A stretch of 64,000 nt of DNA from Ralstonia pickettii DTP0602 (GCA_000471925.1 CP006668.1:372001-436000), one strand, 5' to 3'; shown: positions 15,659-25,149, counted from the stretch's first letter. The notes: a model not told the origin generated them from the letters alone. Program-made: numbers and translations.

Positions 15659-17488
15659 TCAGCGCCCGACCGCATAGCCCTGCATGCCGCGCGGATTGGC
15701 GCCGGCGCGCAGCACCAGCCGGCCGCCGGCATCGAATTCGCGCGAGCAGGCCGACATGCGGCCCTCGGACCAGGGCTCGCCCACGCGCACTTCGTGTCCG
15801 CGTTCGCGCAGCGCCGCCAGGGTGCTTTCAGGGAAGCGCGATTCGACGCTGATGCGGTTGAGCACGGTCTGGCGCGGCCAGAACGATGCCGGGAAGTGGT
15901 CGATATGCCAGGCCGGCGCGTCGATCGCCTCCTGCAGGTTCATGCCGTGGACGGCGTGGCGCAGGAAGAATGCCAGCGACCACTGGTCCTGCTGGTCGCC
16001 GCCGGGCGTGCCGAACACCATGTAGGGCTCGCCGTCGCGCAGCGCCAGCGACGGCGACAGCGTGGTGCACGGCCGCTTGCCGGGCGCGAGGGTGTTGGGG
16101 AGGCCGGGCTCCAGCCAGGTCATCTGCAGGCGGGTATTGAGGGCAAAGCCGAGCGACGGGATGGTCGGGCTCGACGACAGCCAGCCGCCCGACGGCGTCG
16201 CCGCGACCATATTGCCGTGGCGGTCGATCACATCGATGTGGCAGGTATCGCCGACAAAGATCTCCTGCTCGGCCCATTCGGCCACCGGCGGCAGTTCGGC
16301 AAAGGTCGGCTCGCCCACGCCGAAGCGCACGTCGGCGCGCTGCAGCGTGCGCTCGGCCGCGGCCAGGTCGGGCAGGCGCGGCGCCATGCCGTTCACCGTG
16401 CCCGGGTCGAGCGACAACGCGGCACGCGTGCCGATGCGCCGCACGCGCGCCGCCAGGTAGCCATCATCGAGCAGCGCCGCCAGCGGGCTCTGTGCAAAAT
16501 GCGGATCACCGTACCAGGCCAGTCGGTCGGCCATGGCCAGCTTGGTGGCTTCGGCAATGCGGTGCACGAACTCGGGCGACTCCGGCGCATGCTGCTCCAG
16601 GCCGGCGTGGCGCAGCATGCCCAACTGCTGCAGGAACACCGGCCCCTGGCTCCAGATGCCGCACTTGGCCACGGTGTAGCGGCCGAAGTCCAGCGTGACG
16701 GGGGCCTCGATCTCCGGCGCCCAGTTGGCCATGTCGTCATAGCGCAGCAGCCCGGTGTGCTTGTCGCCGGTGGTGTCGCGCACCGGCGTGTTGCGGCAGT
16801 ACGCATCGATCTCCTGCGCGACGAAGCCGCGGTACCAGCAGTCCATCGCCGCATCGATCTGGCCGGTGCGGGTATCGCGGTGGCGCCGGGCCTCTTCGAC
16901 GATGCGGGTGTAGGTGGCGGCCAGCGCGGGCAGCGTGTGCAGGCTGCCGGGGCGCGGCACCTTGCCGTCCGGCAGCCACGTCTGTGCCGAGCTGTGCCAC
17001 TCGTCGCGGAACAGCGCCTGCACCGCCAGGATCGCGCGCGAGATGCGCGGCACCAGCGGGAAGCCTTCGCGGGCATAGCCGATGGCGGGCGCCAGCACGT
17101 CGGCCAGCGACCAGGTGCCGTGCTCGCGCAGCATCGTCAGCCACGCTCCGAAGGCGCCGGGCACGGCTGCCGGTATCAGGCCGATGCCGGGCACCAGGTC
17201 CAGGCCCATGGCGCGCAGCGCGTCCGGATCGGCCAGCGCCGGGGCCGGGCCCTGGCCGCAGACCGTGCGCATGGCGCGCTCGCGCTCGCTCCAGTAGACG
17301 ATCGGCACTTCGCCGCCGGGGCCGTTCAGGTGCGGCTCGACCACCTGCAGCACAAAGCCGGCGGCAACCGCGGCGTCGAAGGCATTGCCGCCGCGCTCCA
17401 GCACGCCCATGGCGGTCTGCGTGGCCAGCCAGTGCGTGGAGGCGGCGACGCCAAAGGTGCCAACGATCTCGGGACGGGTGGTGAACAT
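15659..17488 (-). CDS. Gamma-glutamyltransferase family protein
   Basis: The 609-residue protein has the Ntn-hydrolase fold of gamma-glutamyltranspeptidases. The expected autoprocessing nucleophile is Thr415 in the motif GDTCHIDVIDRHGNMV, followed by SLGFALNTRL and GKRPCTTLSPSLAL. No signal peptide is visible, so it is probably cytoplasmic and may act as an amide hydrolase rather than a glutathione enzyme (inference). The Bug gene begins 75 bp downstream. It is divergent from a LysR gene with clear operator symmetry between them. Confidence 0.85.
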   Translation of the reverse strand: MFTTRPEIVGTFGVAASTHWLATQTAMGVLERGGNAFDAAVAAGFVLQVVEPHLNGPGGEVPIVYWSERERAMRTVCGQGPAPALADPDALRAMGLDLVPGIGLIPAAVPGAFGAWLTMLREHGTWSLADVLAPAIGYAREGFPLVPRISRAILAVQALFRDEWHSSAQTWLPDGKVPRPGSLHTLPALAATYTRIVEEARRHRDTRTGQIDAAMDCWYRGFVAQEIDAYCRNTPVRDTTGDKHTGLLRYDDMANWAPEIEAPVTLDFGRYTVAKCGIWSQGPVFLQQLGMLRHAGLEQHAPESPEFVHRIAEATKLAMADRLAWYGDPHFAQSPLAALLDDGYLAARVRRIGTRAALSLDPGTVNGMAPRLPDLAAAERTLQRADVRFGVGEPTFAELPPVAEWAEQEIFVGDTCHIDVIDRHGNMVAATPSGGWLSSSPTIPSLGFALNTRLQMTWLEPGLPNTLAPGKRPCTTLSPSLALRDGEPYMVFGTPGGDQQDQWSLAFFLRHAVHGMNLQEAIDAPAWHIDHFPASFWPRQTVLNRISVESRFPESTLAALRERGHEVRVGEPWSEGRMSACSREFDAGGRLVLRAGANPRGMQGYAVGR

Positions 17489-17529
17489 GGATTGCAGCTC
17501 CTGTGATGCAGGCAGTATAGGATTGGCGA

Positions 17530-17579
17530 ATAACCATCAGCGCCTGATTAGTTATCGTGGTATTACCATCTGGTAATAC
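17530..17579. promoter_or_regulatory. Two dyads in the LysR / gamma-glutamyltransferase intergenic region
   Basis: GTATTACCA and TGGTAATAC (17560-17579) form a perfect 9-bp inverted repeat around TC, containing the LysR T-N11-A pattern. A second nested dyad lies beside it: ATAAC with GTTAT (17530-17534 and 17551-17555) outside ATCAG-CGC-CTGAT (17536-17548). A strong site plus a neighbouring weaker site is the usual recognition/activation pair for LysR proteins. Confidence 0.6.
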
Positions 17580-17606
17580 AACTCGCCCATTTTTGCAGGA
17601 AGCGCC

Positions 17607-18557
17607 GTGTCCATCGCCCCCGACAAGCTGGTCCACAACCTCGTGTCCCGCCTGCGCCTCAGGCACCTGCCGCTGCTGCTGGCGCTGGAGCGGCAGCGTT
17701 CGGTGTCGCGGGTGGCGGCCGAGCTGAACCTGTCGCAGCCGGCCGTCACCAAGACCCTGCGCGAGATCGAAGACATCTTCATGGTGCCGCTGTTCACCCG
17801 CACCCGGCGCGGCCTGGAGCCCACGCCCACCGGCCGCGCGGTGCTGGCGCACGCAAGGCTGACGCTGGCCGATGCCGATGCGCTGGGGCGCGAACTGGCG
17901 GCGATCGGGTCCGGGCTGTCGGGCCGGCTGCGCATCGGCGTGATCCCCTACATCAGCCGCAGCGTGCTCGACGCCGCCTGCACCTTCGGCCTGACGCAGA
18001 CACCGCGGGTCTCGGTGCTGGTACGCGAAGGCACCACCGACGAGTTGGTCAACGCGCTGCGCGAACACGAACTGGACTGCGTGGTGGCGCGCACCTTCTA
18101 TGCGCCGGGCGCGGATATTGCGCAGCAGCCGCTGTACCGCGAAGAACCGGCACTGGTCGTGCCCACCGCGGCCGCCGCCCGGCTGGCGCGCGGCCCGCTC
18201 GACTGGCGCCAGCTGGCCGAGCGCGACTGGATCCTGCCACCGCCCAACACGCCGATCCGGCGCACCATCAACACCATCTTTGCGGTGGCCGGGGTGGCGC
18301 AGCCAACGCCGATCGTCGAGACCTATTCGATCAAGACCATGGCCACGCTGATGCGCAAGCATCCGGCGGCGGCGACCATCGTGCCGAAGGCGGTCGCCAG
18401 CGAACTGGTCGATGCCAAGGGGGCGACGGCGCTGCCGCATGCGCTGAGCTGGGACCTGCCGCCGGTGGGGGTGATGTGGCGGCGGCAGGCGGTGGAGGAT
18501 GATGTGGTGGCGGCGCTGGTGGCTTGCCTGGGGGCGTTGCGGTGGGAGGGAGAGTGA
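17607..18557 (+). CDS. LysR-family regulator divergent from the gamma-glutamyltransferase gene
   Basis: A 316-residue LysR protein. The helix-turn-helix is LRHLPLLLALERQRSVSRVAAELNLSQPAVTKTLREIE about residues 18-55; the rest is an effector-binding domain (RLRIGVIPYISRSVLDAA onward). It resembles GbpR/CbbR-like members in its N-terminus (inference). Its target is probably the divergent gamma-glutamyltransferase-Bug-GAF operon, given the paired dyads between them. Confidence 0.9.
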   Translation: MSIAPDKLVHNLVSRLRLRHLPLLLALERQRSVSRVAAELNLSQPAVTKTLREIEDIFMVPLFTRTRRGLEPTPTGRAVLAHARLTLADADALGRELAAIGSGLSGRLRIGVIPYISRSVLDAACTFGLTQTPRVSVLVREGTTDELVNALREHELDCVVARTFYAPGADIAQQPLYREEPALVVPTAAAARLARGPLDWRQLAERDWILPPPNTPIRRTINTIFAVAGVAQPTPIVETYSIKTMATLMRKHPAAATIVPKAVASELVDAKGATALPHALSWDLPPVGVMWRRQAVEDDVVAALVACLGALRWEGE

Positions 18558-18749
18558 GCCGGCTGGCCGCTGACGCCATGCCCATCCCACACATCGCGCG
18601 CGTCCCCAGCCGCGCGGCGGCTCCGACACATTCAGCCTGTACCAGGACCTCATAGGGTTTCTCCCGAAATCCCTTCGTATCCGCTTGTTTTGATTGCGGT
18701 TTAGGCCCGCGCCAGCGTCCCGCTGGCCGCTGGGGCCCCCTTTCTGCCC

Positions 18750-18801
18750 TTGACCAAACGTTTGCAGCGCCGATAATGCAAAGACTTTGCAAACGTTTGC
18801 A
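18750..18801 (+). promoter_or_regulatory. Promoter with two LacI-type operators before the dioxygenase gene
   Basis: TTGACC (18750-18755) and GATAAT (18772-18777), 16 bp apart, look like a sigma-70 promoter. Two identical CAAACGTTTG palindromes lie at 18755-18764 and 18790-18799; the second extends to TGCAAACGTTTGCA (18788-18801). Centre spacing is 35 bp. One covers the -35/spacer and the other the start of the transcript, a classic repressor layout. The central CG is typical of LacI-family sites. Confidence 0.75.
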
Positions 18802-18817
18802 GTGAGGCAAGAAAAAC

Positions 18818-19756
18818 ATGGAAACTTCCTTTGAGACGCAGCAAGCGTCGCCAGGCCTGTGCCCCGCACTGATCGAAGACGAGCATTCGGTAACCCGCAT
18901 CGTCGAAGCCGCCATGGCCAACACGTCCGACCCGCGCCTGCGCTTCGTCATGGGCTCGCTGGTTCGGCACCTGCACGGCTTCCTGCGCGAAGCGCGGCTG
19001 ACCGACGCGGAATTCGAGTTCGCGCTGGAGTTCCTGGCCCGCCTTGGCCACGCCACGCATGCCAGCCACAACGAGGTCGTGCTGGCGGCCGACGTGCTGG
19101 GCCTGTCGACGCTGGTGACCGTGATGAACAACAGCACCAGGGACGGGCGCACGCCCGGTGCGTTGCTCGGCCCGTTCTATCGCGCCAACGCCCCGCGCTA
19201 TGCCTGTGGCGACTGCGTGGTGCAGGACGACGCGCCGGGCTTGCCGCTGCTGGTCTGCGGTACCGTGCGCGCCACTGACGGCACGCCGCTCGCCGGCGCG
19301 CTGGTCGAGATCTGGCAGGCATCGCCGGTAGGCCTGTACGACAACCAGGACCCGAACCAGCCCGACCGCAACCTGCGCGGCTGCTTCCATACCGACGAGA
19401 ACGGCAACTACCACTTCCGCACGGTGCGCCCCGCCGGCTATCCGGTGCCGACCGACGGACCGGTGGGCACGTTGCTGGCCGCGCAGCAGCGCCATCCGTA
19501 CCGGCCCGCGCATATCCACTTCATCGTCGCGGCGCCGGGGTACCGCACGCTCGTGACCCAGGTGTTCGCCGACGAGGCGGACAAGCTCGAGTCCGATGTC
19601 ACGTTCGGCGTGCATCGGCTGCTGGTGGGCAACCTGCGGCTGCACGACCACGGCCGCAGCGACTGGGGCGACGTGGCGGCGCCGTTCTACACGCTGCAGT
19701 TCGATTTCACGCTGGAGCCGGGCCAGCAGACCTTCCCGAAGCCGCCGATCGACTGA
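18818..19756 (+). CDS. Intradiol ring-cleavage dioxygenase (hydroxyquinol/catechol type)
   Basis: The enzyme opens a 1,2-dihydroxylated aromatic ring between the hydroxyls with O2. The 312-residue protein has an N-terminal helical dimer domain with LGPFYRANAPRY and a C-terminal iron-binding beta sandwich. Expected Fe(III) ligands are Tyr174 (GLYDNQD), Tyr208 (RPAGYPVP), His232 and His234 (RPAHIHF), with the same spacing as in catechol 1,2-dioxygenase. The length and N-terminal domain favour the hydroxyquinol branch; substrate is inferred. It is the first gene after the LacI-controlled promoter. Confidence 0.88.
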   Translation: METSFETQQASPGLCPALIEDEHSVTRIVEAAMANTSDPRLRFVMGSLVRHLHGFLREARLTDAEFEFALEFLARLGHATHASHNEVVLAADVLGLSTLVTVMNNSTRDGRTPGALLGPFYRANAPRYACGDCVVQDDAPGLPLLVCGTVRATDGTPLAGALVEIWQASPVGLYDNQDPNQPDRNLRGCFHTDENGNYHFRTVRPAGYPVPTDGPVGTLLAAQQRHPYRPAHIHFIVAAPGYRTLVTQVFADEADKLESDVTFGVHRLLVGNLRLHDHGRSDWGDVAAPFYTLQFDFTLEPGQQTFPKPPID

Positions 19757-19799
19757 CGGCTTCCTCGACCTCCACCCACGCATTTCGACATCGAAAACC

Positions 19800-20549
19800 A
19801 TGAGCGCATCCTCTCTTTCCGGCAAGGTTGCCGTGATCCTCGGCGGCACCGGCGGCATCGGCTTCGCCGCCGGTGAAACGCTGGCCCGCCTTGGCGCAAG
19901 CATCGTCCTGACCGGGCGCGACGCCGAGAAGGCGGCCAGCGCCGCGGCCGCGCTGCCGGCCGGCAACCATCTCGCCGCCGTGGCGGAGATTGCCGACAGC
20001 GCCTCGCTGCGCGCGCTGGCCGACAAGGTCAGCCACCTCTACGGCCGCGCCGATATCCTGGTGAACACCGCGGGCTTTACGCGGGCGATCCCGCATGCCG
20101 ACCTCGACGCGCTGGACGATGCCCTGATCGACGAACTATTTGCCGTCAACTGGCGCGGCCAGTTCGCAGCGATCCGCGCCTTTGCGCCGCACCTGCGCGC
20201 CAATGGCGACGGGCTGGTGGTCAATGTCGGCTCAATCGCTGGCCGTACGGGTCAGGGCAGCAACGTCGCGTACTGCGCGGCCAAGGCCGGGCTCGATGTC
20301 ATGGCGATGTCGCTCGGGCGCGCGCTGGCGCCGCAGATCCGCGTGCTGAACGTCTCGCCGGGCGTGGTCGATACCGCCTTCGTGCCGGGGCGCGACAGCA
20401 GTTTCAACGAGCGCGCCGCGAAATCGACGCCGCTCAAGCGCATCGGCACTGCGCAGGATGTGGCCGATGCCATCGCCGCCTGCGCCACCTCGCTGCGCTT
20501 TGCCACCGGCACCACCATCGTCGTCGACGGTGGCCGCCAGCTCGGATAA
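19800..20549 (+). CDS. Short-chain dehydrogenase/reductase
   Basis: A 249-residue SDR with the nucleotide motif GGTGGIGFAAG near residues 15-25, NTAG-type motif (VNTAGFTR), and the catalytic Ser...Tyr-x-x-x-Lys in VGSIAGRTGQGSNVAYCAAKAG. The open frame extends upstream over the dioxygenase end, but ATG 19800 gives the standard SDR N-terminus. It lies 43 bp after the dioxygenase gene. Its substrate is unknown. Confidence 0.85.
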   Translation: MSASSLSGKVAVILGGTGGIGFAAGETLARLGASIVLTGRDAEKAASAAAALPAGNHLAAVAEIADSASLRALADKVSHLYGRADILVNTAGFTRAIPHADLDALDDALIDELFAVNWRGQFAAIRAFAPHLRANGDGLVVNVGSIAGRTGQGSNVAYCAAKAGLDVMAMSLGRALAPQIRVLNVSPGVVDTAFVPGRDSSFNERAAKSTPLKRIGTAQDVADAIAACATSLRFATGTTIVVDGGRQLG

Positions 20550-20585
20550 GCCACGCCTTTCCTTTTCCATCACCACCCATCGCTC

Positions 20586-21470
20586 ATGCACGCACGCAAG
20601 ACCATCATCACCTGCGCGGTGACCGGCAACATCACCACCCCCGAGCAGCATCCCGGCCTGCCCGTCACGCCGGCGCAGATCGCCGACGCCGCGCTGGAAG
20701 CCGCCGAAGCCGGCGCGGCCGCCGCCCACATCCACGTGCGCGATCCCGAAACGGGCCGCCCGTCGATGTCGCTCGAGTACTACGCCGATGTCATCGACCG
20801 CATCCGCGCACGCAACCGCGCGCTGATCATCAACCTCACCACCGGCCCCGGCGGCCGCTTCGTGCCGAGCGAGGACGAGCCGCGCGTGGCGGCGCCGGGC
20901 ACGACGCTGCTGCCTCCGGCCAGGCGGGTCGAACACATCACCGCGCTGCGGCCCGACGTGTGTTCGCTAGACCTGAACACCATGAACTCTGGCGGCGACG
21001 TCGTGATCAATACGCCCGCCAACGTGCGCAAGATGGCCGCGGCGATCCGTGCCGCGGGCGTCATGCCGGAGCTGGAGATCTTCGATTCCGGCGACCTCAA
21101 CATGGCGCTCGACTTTATCCGCGAGGGCGTGCTGGATGGCCCCGGGCTGTGGACCTTCGTGCTGGGCGTCAAGTACGGTTTTGCGCCTACCCCTGAGACC
21201 ATTTTCTATGCCCGCAGCATGCTGCCCGCCGGCGCGCACTGGTCGGCCTTCGGCATCGGCCGCGCGGAGTTCCCGATCGTCGCGCAGGCGTGGCTGGCCG
21301 GCGGACATGTGCGCGTCGGGCTGGAAGACAACATCTACCTGGAGAAGGGCGTGCTGGCGCCGAGCAACGCCGCATTGGTCGCCAAGGCGCGCGACATCGT
21401 CAGGTCGCTTGGCGGCGAGCTTGCCTCGTCGGCCGATGCCCGTCGCACGCTCGGCCTGCGCGAAGCCTGA
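20586..21470 (+). CDS. Beta-keto acid cleavage enzyme (BKACE, DUF849)
   Basis: BKACE enzymes condense a beta-keto acid with acetyl-CoA to give acetoacetyl-CoA and a shortened CoA ester or acid. The 294-residue TIM-barrel protein shows the zinc-binding HIHVRD motif (His48, His50), the SLDLNTMN region and a late acidic ligand in VGLEDNIY (Glu247). Lying directly after a ring-cleavage dioxygenase, it could act on maleylacetate or 3-oxoadipate, both beta-keto acids. That is inference from context, not shown by sequence alone. Confidence 0.88.
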   Translation: MHARKTIITCAVTGNITTPEQHPGLPVTPAQIADAALEAAEAGAAAAHIHVRDPETGRPSMSLEYYADVIDRIRARNRALIINLTTGPGGRFVPSEDEPRVAAPGTTLLPPARRVEHITALRPDVCSLDLNTMNSGGDVVINTPANVRKMAAAIRAAGVMPELEIFDSGDLNMALDFIREGVLDGPGLWTFVLGVKYGFAPTPETIFYARSMLPAGAHWSAFGIGRAEFPIVAQAWLAGGHVRVGLEDNIYLEKGVLAPSNAALVAKARDIVRSLGGELASSADARRTLGLREA

Positions 21471-21508
21471 GTCCCTAACAGCATTGCAGATTTCAAACAG
21501 AAACCATC

Positions 21509-22486
21509 ATGAACACCATCCGAGTCACCCAGAAAGCCCCCGGCATCGATGCCCTGCAGCTTGAGCTGCTCGGCGTGCCGCGCCCTGAAGCGGCAGCGGA
21601 CCAATGCATCATCGAAGTCGCCAGCGCCGGGGTCAACCCGAGCGACGTCAAGGCAACCCTTGGCCTGATGCCGCACGCCATCTGGCCGCGCACGCCGGGC
21701 CGCGACTATGCCGGCCTGGTGGTCGATGGCCCCGCCGGCCTGCTGGGCCTGCAGGTGTGGGGCAGCGGCGGCGAGCTCGGCATCCGCCGCGACGGCACGC
21801 ATGGCAAGTACCTGCGCATCGAGGCAGCGTCCGTGCGCGCCAAGCCGGCGTCGCTGTCGCTGCTGGAAGCCGGCGCCGTGGGCGTGCCGTTCATCACCGC
21901 CTATGAAGGCCTGCGCCGCGCGGGCATGCCGCAGGCCGGCAGCACCGTGCTGGTATGCGGCGGCAACGGCAAGGTCGGCCAGGCCACCATCCAGATCGCC
22001 ACGGCGCTGGGCGCCCGCGTCTTTGCCGTGGAGCGCACCGCGGAGGCCTATCGTGGCCATGCCAGCGGCGACGTGCGCATGATCGATGCCAGCCGCGAAG
22101 CCATCGCCGCCGTGGTGCGCGAGGAGACCGGCGGCCACGGCGCGGATATCGTCTACAACACCGTCGGCAGCCCGTACTTCGAACAGGCCAACCAGGCGAT
22201 GGCGATCGGTGCGACGCAGATCTTTATCTCGACCATCGAGAAGCCGGTGCCGTTCGATATCTTTGCGTTCTATCGCGGCCAGCACACCTATGTGGGGGTC
22301 GACACGCTCGCGCTGGACAGCGGTGCCTGCGCACGCATCCTCGACCAGCTGGCGCCGATGTTTGCCGCCGGCAAGCTGCGGCCGTTCCCGGTGCTGGCCG
22401 ACTACACCTATTCGCTCGCAGAGGCCAAGGACGCCTATCGTGCCGTGCTGCAGGGTGCGACCGAACGCGTGGTGCTCAAGCCATGA
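21509..22486 (+). CDS. MDR-family quinone oxidoreductase / enoyl reductase-like protein
   Basis: A 325-residue medium-chain reductase without structural zinc cysteines. It has the GroES-like N-terminus (VASAGVNPSDVKATLG, GRDYAGLVV) and the NAD(P)H motif VCGGNGKVGQATIQIA. Its last codon overlaps the following cupin gene (ATGA). In this cluster it could reduce an unsaturated ring-cleavage product such as maleylacetate (inference). Confidence 0.82.
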   Translation: MNTIRVTQKAPGIDALQLELLGVPRPEAAADQCIIEVASAGVNPSDVKATLGLMPHAIWPRTPGRDYAGLVVDGPAGLLGLQVWGSGGELGIRRDGTHGKYLRIEAASVRAKPASLSLLEAGAVGVPFITAYEGLRRAGMPQAGSTVLVCGGNGKVGQATIQIATALGARVFAVERTAEAYRGHASGDVRMIDASREAIAAVVREETGGHGADIVYNTVGSPYFEQANQAMAIGATQIFISTIEKPVPFDIFAFYRGQHTYVGVDTLALDSGACARILDQLAPMFAAGKLRPFPVLADYTYSLAEAKDAYRAVLQGATERVVLKP

Positions 22487-22824
22487 ATACGACCCGGTTT
22501 GCACAGGCGCCGGCCTACTATCCGGCCAACCACGAAGGCATGCATTGCCTGCGGCTGCAGGGGCATGAAGCCGGGCCATCCGATGCGCTGTGGCTGGGTG
22601 TGTCGGTACTGCTGCCGGGCGGCCATACGTCGATGGATGCCTCGCCCGTGGAAAAGCATTACGTCGTGCTCGAAGGCGAGGTCTGCATCCGCACGCCGGA
22701 AGGCACCGTGACGCTGGGCCAGTTCGATTCGGTGCGGCTCGCGCCGGGCGAGGCGCGGCAGGTGTCGAACCCGGGCAACCGGCCGGCGATGCTGTTGCTG
22801 GCGATGCCGTATCCCAGGGGCTGA
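22483..22824 (+). CDS. Small cupin-domain protein
   Basis: A 113-residue single-domain cupin with VSVLLPGGHTS and VEKHYVVLEGEV (motif 1) and LGQFDSVRLAPGEARQVSN (motif 2). The frame is open far upstream, but the start at 22483 overlaps the reductase stop and fits family length. It may isomerise or stabilise a pathway intermediate, or act as a sensor; function is not defined. An eight-T run follows shortly after the gene, without a clear stem. Confidence 0.78.
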   Translation: MNTTRFAQAPAYYPANHEGMHCLRLQGHEAGPSDALWLGVSVLLPGGHTSMDASPVEKHYVVLEGEVCIRTPEGTVTLGQFDSVRLAPGEARQVSNPGNRPAMLLLAMPYPRG

Positions 22825-22842
22825 TTTTTTTTGGGTCGCTTT

Positions 22843-22856
22843 TGCAAACGATTGCA
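22843..22856. promoter_or_regulatory. LacI-type operator before the porin gene
   Basis: TGCAAACGATTGCA matches the operator before the dioxygenase gene at 13 of 14 bases. It lies 60 bp before the porin start, so the porin and the Bug protein probably form a second transcript under the same repressor. Confidence 0.7.
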
Positions 22857-22915
22857 GGACGGGAAGGCGGGCGGCCCATGCACAACAAGACCACCACAAG
22901 AAGCAGGGGAGACAA

Positions 22916-24022
22916 ATGACATCCGTTCCGAAGCGCAGCAGCGTCCTGCTGCTGGCCACGGTCGCGGCCGGCTGGGTCGGCGAGGCCGGCGCGCAGTCTT
23001 CAGTGACGCTGTACGGGCGCCTCAATACGGCGCTGGAGTATTCGTACGCCAACACGGCCACCGACGGCATCAAGCTGGGCGGCACCGGCCGGCTGACCAA
23101 CAACCGCTCCGTCTTCGGCATGCGCGGCGAGGAAGGACTGGGCGGCAGCCTGAAGGCGATCTGGCAGATCGAAAGCAACGTTTCGCTCGACACCGGCCAG
23201 GGCCAGATCGCGGGCCGCAACTCGCGCATCGGGCTGCAGGGGGATGCCGGCACGTTCTTCATGGGCCACTGGCAAACGCCCTATACCGAGGCGACCGCGG
23301 GCTATGACCCGTACTACCCGACCACCGCCGGCTATATGGCGCTGATCGGCAATGGCTCCACGTCCAGCTCGGACAACGTCCAGGACACCAGTTCGTTCGA
23401 CCGCCGGCAGAAGAACCTTGTCGTCTACAAGACGCCGTCGCTGGCCGGCTTCAGCGGCGCCGCGGCGTGGGGCGTGAACGAGGAGAGGACCAGCGTACCG
23501 CGCAACCCGGGGCTCTATTCGTTTTCCGCGGCTTATGACAATGGGCCGCTCAACATTGCGCTGGCCTATGAAATCCACCAGCACTACCAGACCGCCGGCC
23601 GCAAGGACGATGCGATGAAGGCGGGCGTGTCCTACAAGTTTCCGAGCACTACCGTCGCGTTGCTCTATGAACGGCTCCACTACCGCACCGCCACGGGCGA
23701 CCTGACCCGCAACGGCTACTACGCCTCGCTGGTGCAGAAGCTCGGCCCGGGCAGCGTGCGCGTCGGCTTTGCGCTGGCGAGCAACGGTGCTGGCAATGCG
23801 ACGGAAACGGTCGGCTTCTTCCGCAGCGGCGCGGAGACGGGCGCCACGCAGGTCACCGTCGGCTACGACTATCCGTTGTCAAAGCGTACCGCGCTGTTTG
23901 CGTACTACAGCCGCATCAACAACAAGCGCAACGCGATCTATGACTTTGCCATCAACGAGCTTGGCGTGAGCGCCGGCGCCGACCCGCAGACCTTCGCGCT
24001 CGGCATGCGGCATTTCTTCTGA
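22916..24022 (+). CDS. Outer-membrane porin (Burkholderia type, Porin_4)
   Basis: The 368-residue protein has a signal peptide ending GEAGAQSSVTLYGRLNTALEY and the typical features of trimeric beta-proteobacterial porins: FGMRGEEGLGGSLKAIWQIE, a repeated beta-strand pattern and a terminal GMRHFF with C-terminal phenylalanine for outer-membrane insertion. A GGGGAGAC ribosome site precedes the ATG. Its place in the LacI cluster suggests substrate-linked uptake across the outer membrane. Confidence 0.92.
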   Translation: MTSVPKRSSVLLLATVAAGWVGEAGAQSSVTLYGRLNTALEYSYANTATDGIKLGGTGRLTNNRSVFGMRGEEGLGGSLKAIWQIESNVSLDTGQGQIAGRNSRIGLQGDAGTFFMGHWQTPYTEATAGYDPYYPTTAGYMALIGNGSTSSSDNVQDTSSFDRRQKNLVVYKTPSLAGFSGAAAWGVNEERTSVPRNPGLYSFSAAYDNGPLNIALAYEIHQHYQTAGRKDDAMKAGVSYKFPSTTVALLYERLHYRTATGDLTRNGYYASLVQKLGPGSVRVGFALASNGAGNATETVGFFRSGAETGATQVTVGYDYPLSKRTALFAYYSRINNKRNAIYDFAINELGVSAGADPQTFALGMRHFF

Positions 24023-24109
24023 GGCGTGGCGGCGCGCCCGGCAGGGGCGTGCCGCCCTGATCGGCGATGCGCGACGTTCGCGCTCGCTTCGGCAGTGAGG
24101 AGACATAAC

Positions 24110-25093
24110 ATGATTCGATCCATCCAAGGCGCCGTGCTGGCCCTGACCTCGTCGTTCATGCTGGCGGCCGCTCCCGCCGCCAGCGCGCAACCGCAGTACC
24201 CCAGCAAGCCGATCCGGCTGGTGGTGCCGTTCTCGGCAGGCAGCGCCACCGACATCCTGGCGCGCATTATCGGCAGCAAGATGGGCGAGGGCGGGACCTA
24301 CCAGGTGATCGTCGACAACCGGCCCGGCGCCGGCGGCACGGTCGGTGCCACCGGCGTGGCCAAGGCGGCGCCGGACGGCTACACCCTGATCCTGGTGTCG
24401 GTCGGGCATGCGATCAATGCCACGCTGTATCCCAAGCTCTCCTATGACACGGTGAAGGACTTCACGCCGGTCTCGATGGTGGCAACCGTGCCCAATGTGC
24501 TGGTGGTCAACGCCGCCAGCAAGTACAAGTCCGTGCGGGACGTCGTGGCGGCCGCCAGGGCAACGCCGGGCGCGCTGAACTTCGACTCCGCGGGTTCCGG
24601 CAGTTCCACCCACCTCAGCGGCGAGATGTTCAAGATGCAGGCGGGCATCGACATCACCCATATCCCGTACAAGGGCACCGGCGAAGCGCTGACGGATGTC
24701 ATGGCCGGCCGCGGCGACATGATGTTCGCGCCCACCGTATCGGCCATGCCATTTGTGAAGCAGGGCAAGCTGCGCGCGCTGGCGGTGACCACGGCCAGGC
24801 GAGCCAGCGCGCTGCCGGATATCCCGACTGTCGCGGAGTCCGGTTTCCCCGGCTTTGCGTTCGATTCCTGGTTCGGCGTACTGGCCCCTGCCGGCACACC
24901 GAAGGAAATCGTCGACGCACTCAATGCCGAGATCGGCAAGGCACTGGCGGCGCCTGACGTGCGCGAGCGCCTGGCCGCGCAGGGCGCCGAGCCGAAGCGC
25001 TCGTCACCACAGGAATTTGCGGCCTATATCCAGTCGGAGATCGGCAAGCTTGCGCCGGTGGTGCGGCAATCCGGGGTGCAGGCTGGCCAGTAG
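24110..25093 (+). CDS. Bug/TctC-family periplasmic binding protein
   Basis: The 327-residue solute-binding protein has a signal peptide ending AASAQPQYPSKPI and the family motif PIRLVVPFSAGSATDILARI. ATG 24110 follows GAGGAGA; an upstream in-frame start would add a non-signal-like extension. It follows the porin by 87 bp and likely binds the substrate of the catabolic cluster in the periplasm. No TctAB partner is nearby. Confidence 0.9.
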   Translation: MIRSIQGAVLALTSSFMLAAAPAASAQPQYPSKPIRLVVPFSAGSATDILARIIGSKMGEGGTYQVIVDNRPGAGGTVGATGVAKAAPDGYTLILVSVGHAINATLYPKLSYDTVKDFTPVSMVATVPNVLVVNAASKYKSVRDVVAAARATPGALNFDSAGSGSSTHLSGEMFKMQAGIDITHIPYKGTGEALTDVMAGRGDMMFAPTVSAMPFVKQGKLRALAVTTARRASALPDIPTVAESGFPGFAFDSWFGVLAPAGTPKEIVDALNAEIGKALAAPDVRERLAAQGAEPKRSSPQEFAAYIQSEIGKLAPVVRQSGVQAGQ

Positions 25094-25149
25094 CGGCAAG
25101 CGGCGGCGGTGGAGCAAAACGCAGGGGGCAAGGGTGGGGCTGGCTTAAA

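Noticed and set aside
22825..22842. Eight-T run after the cupin gene as a terminator
   Set aside because: No stable stem precedes the T run.
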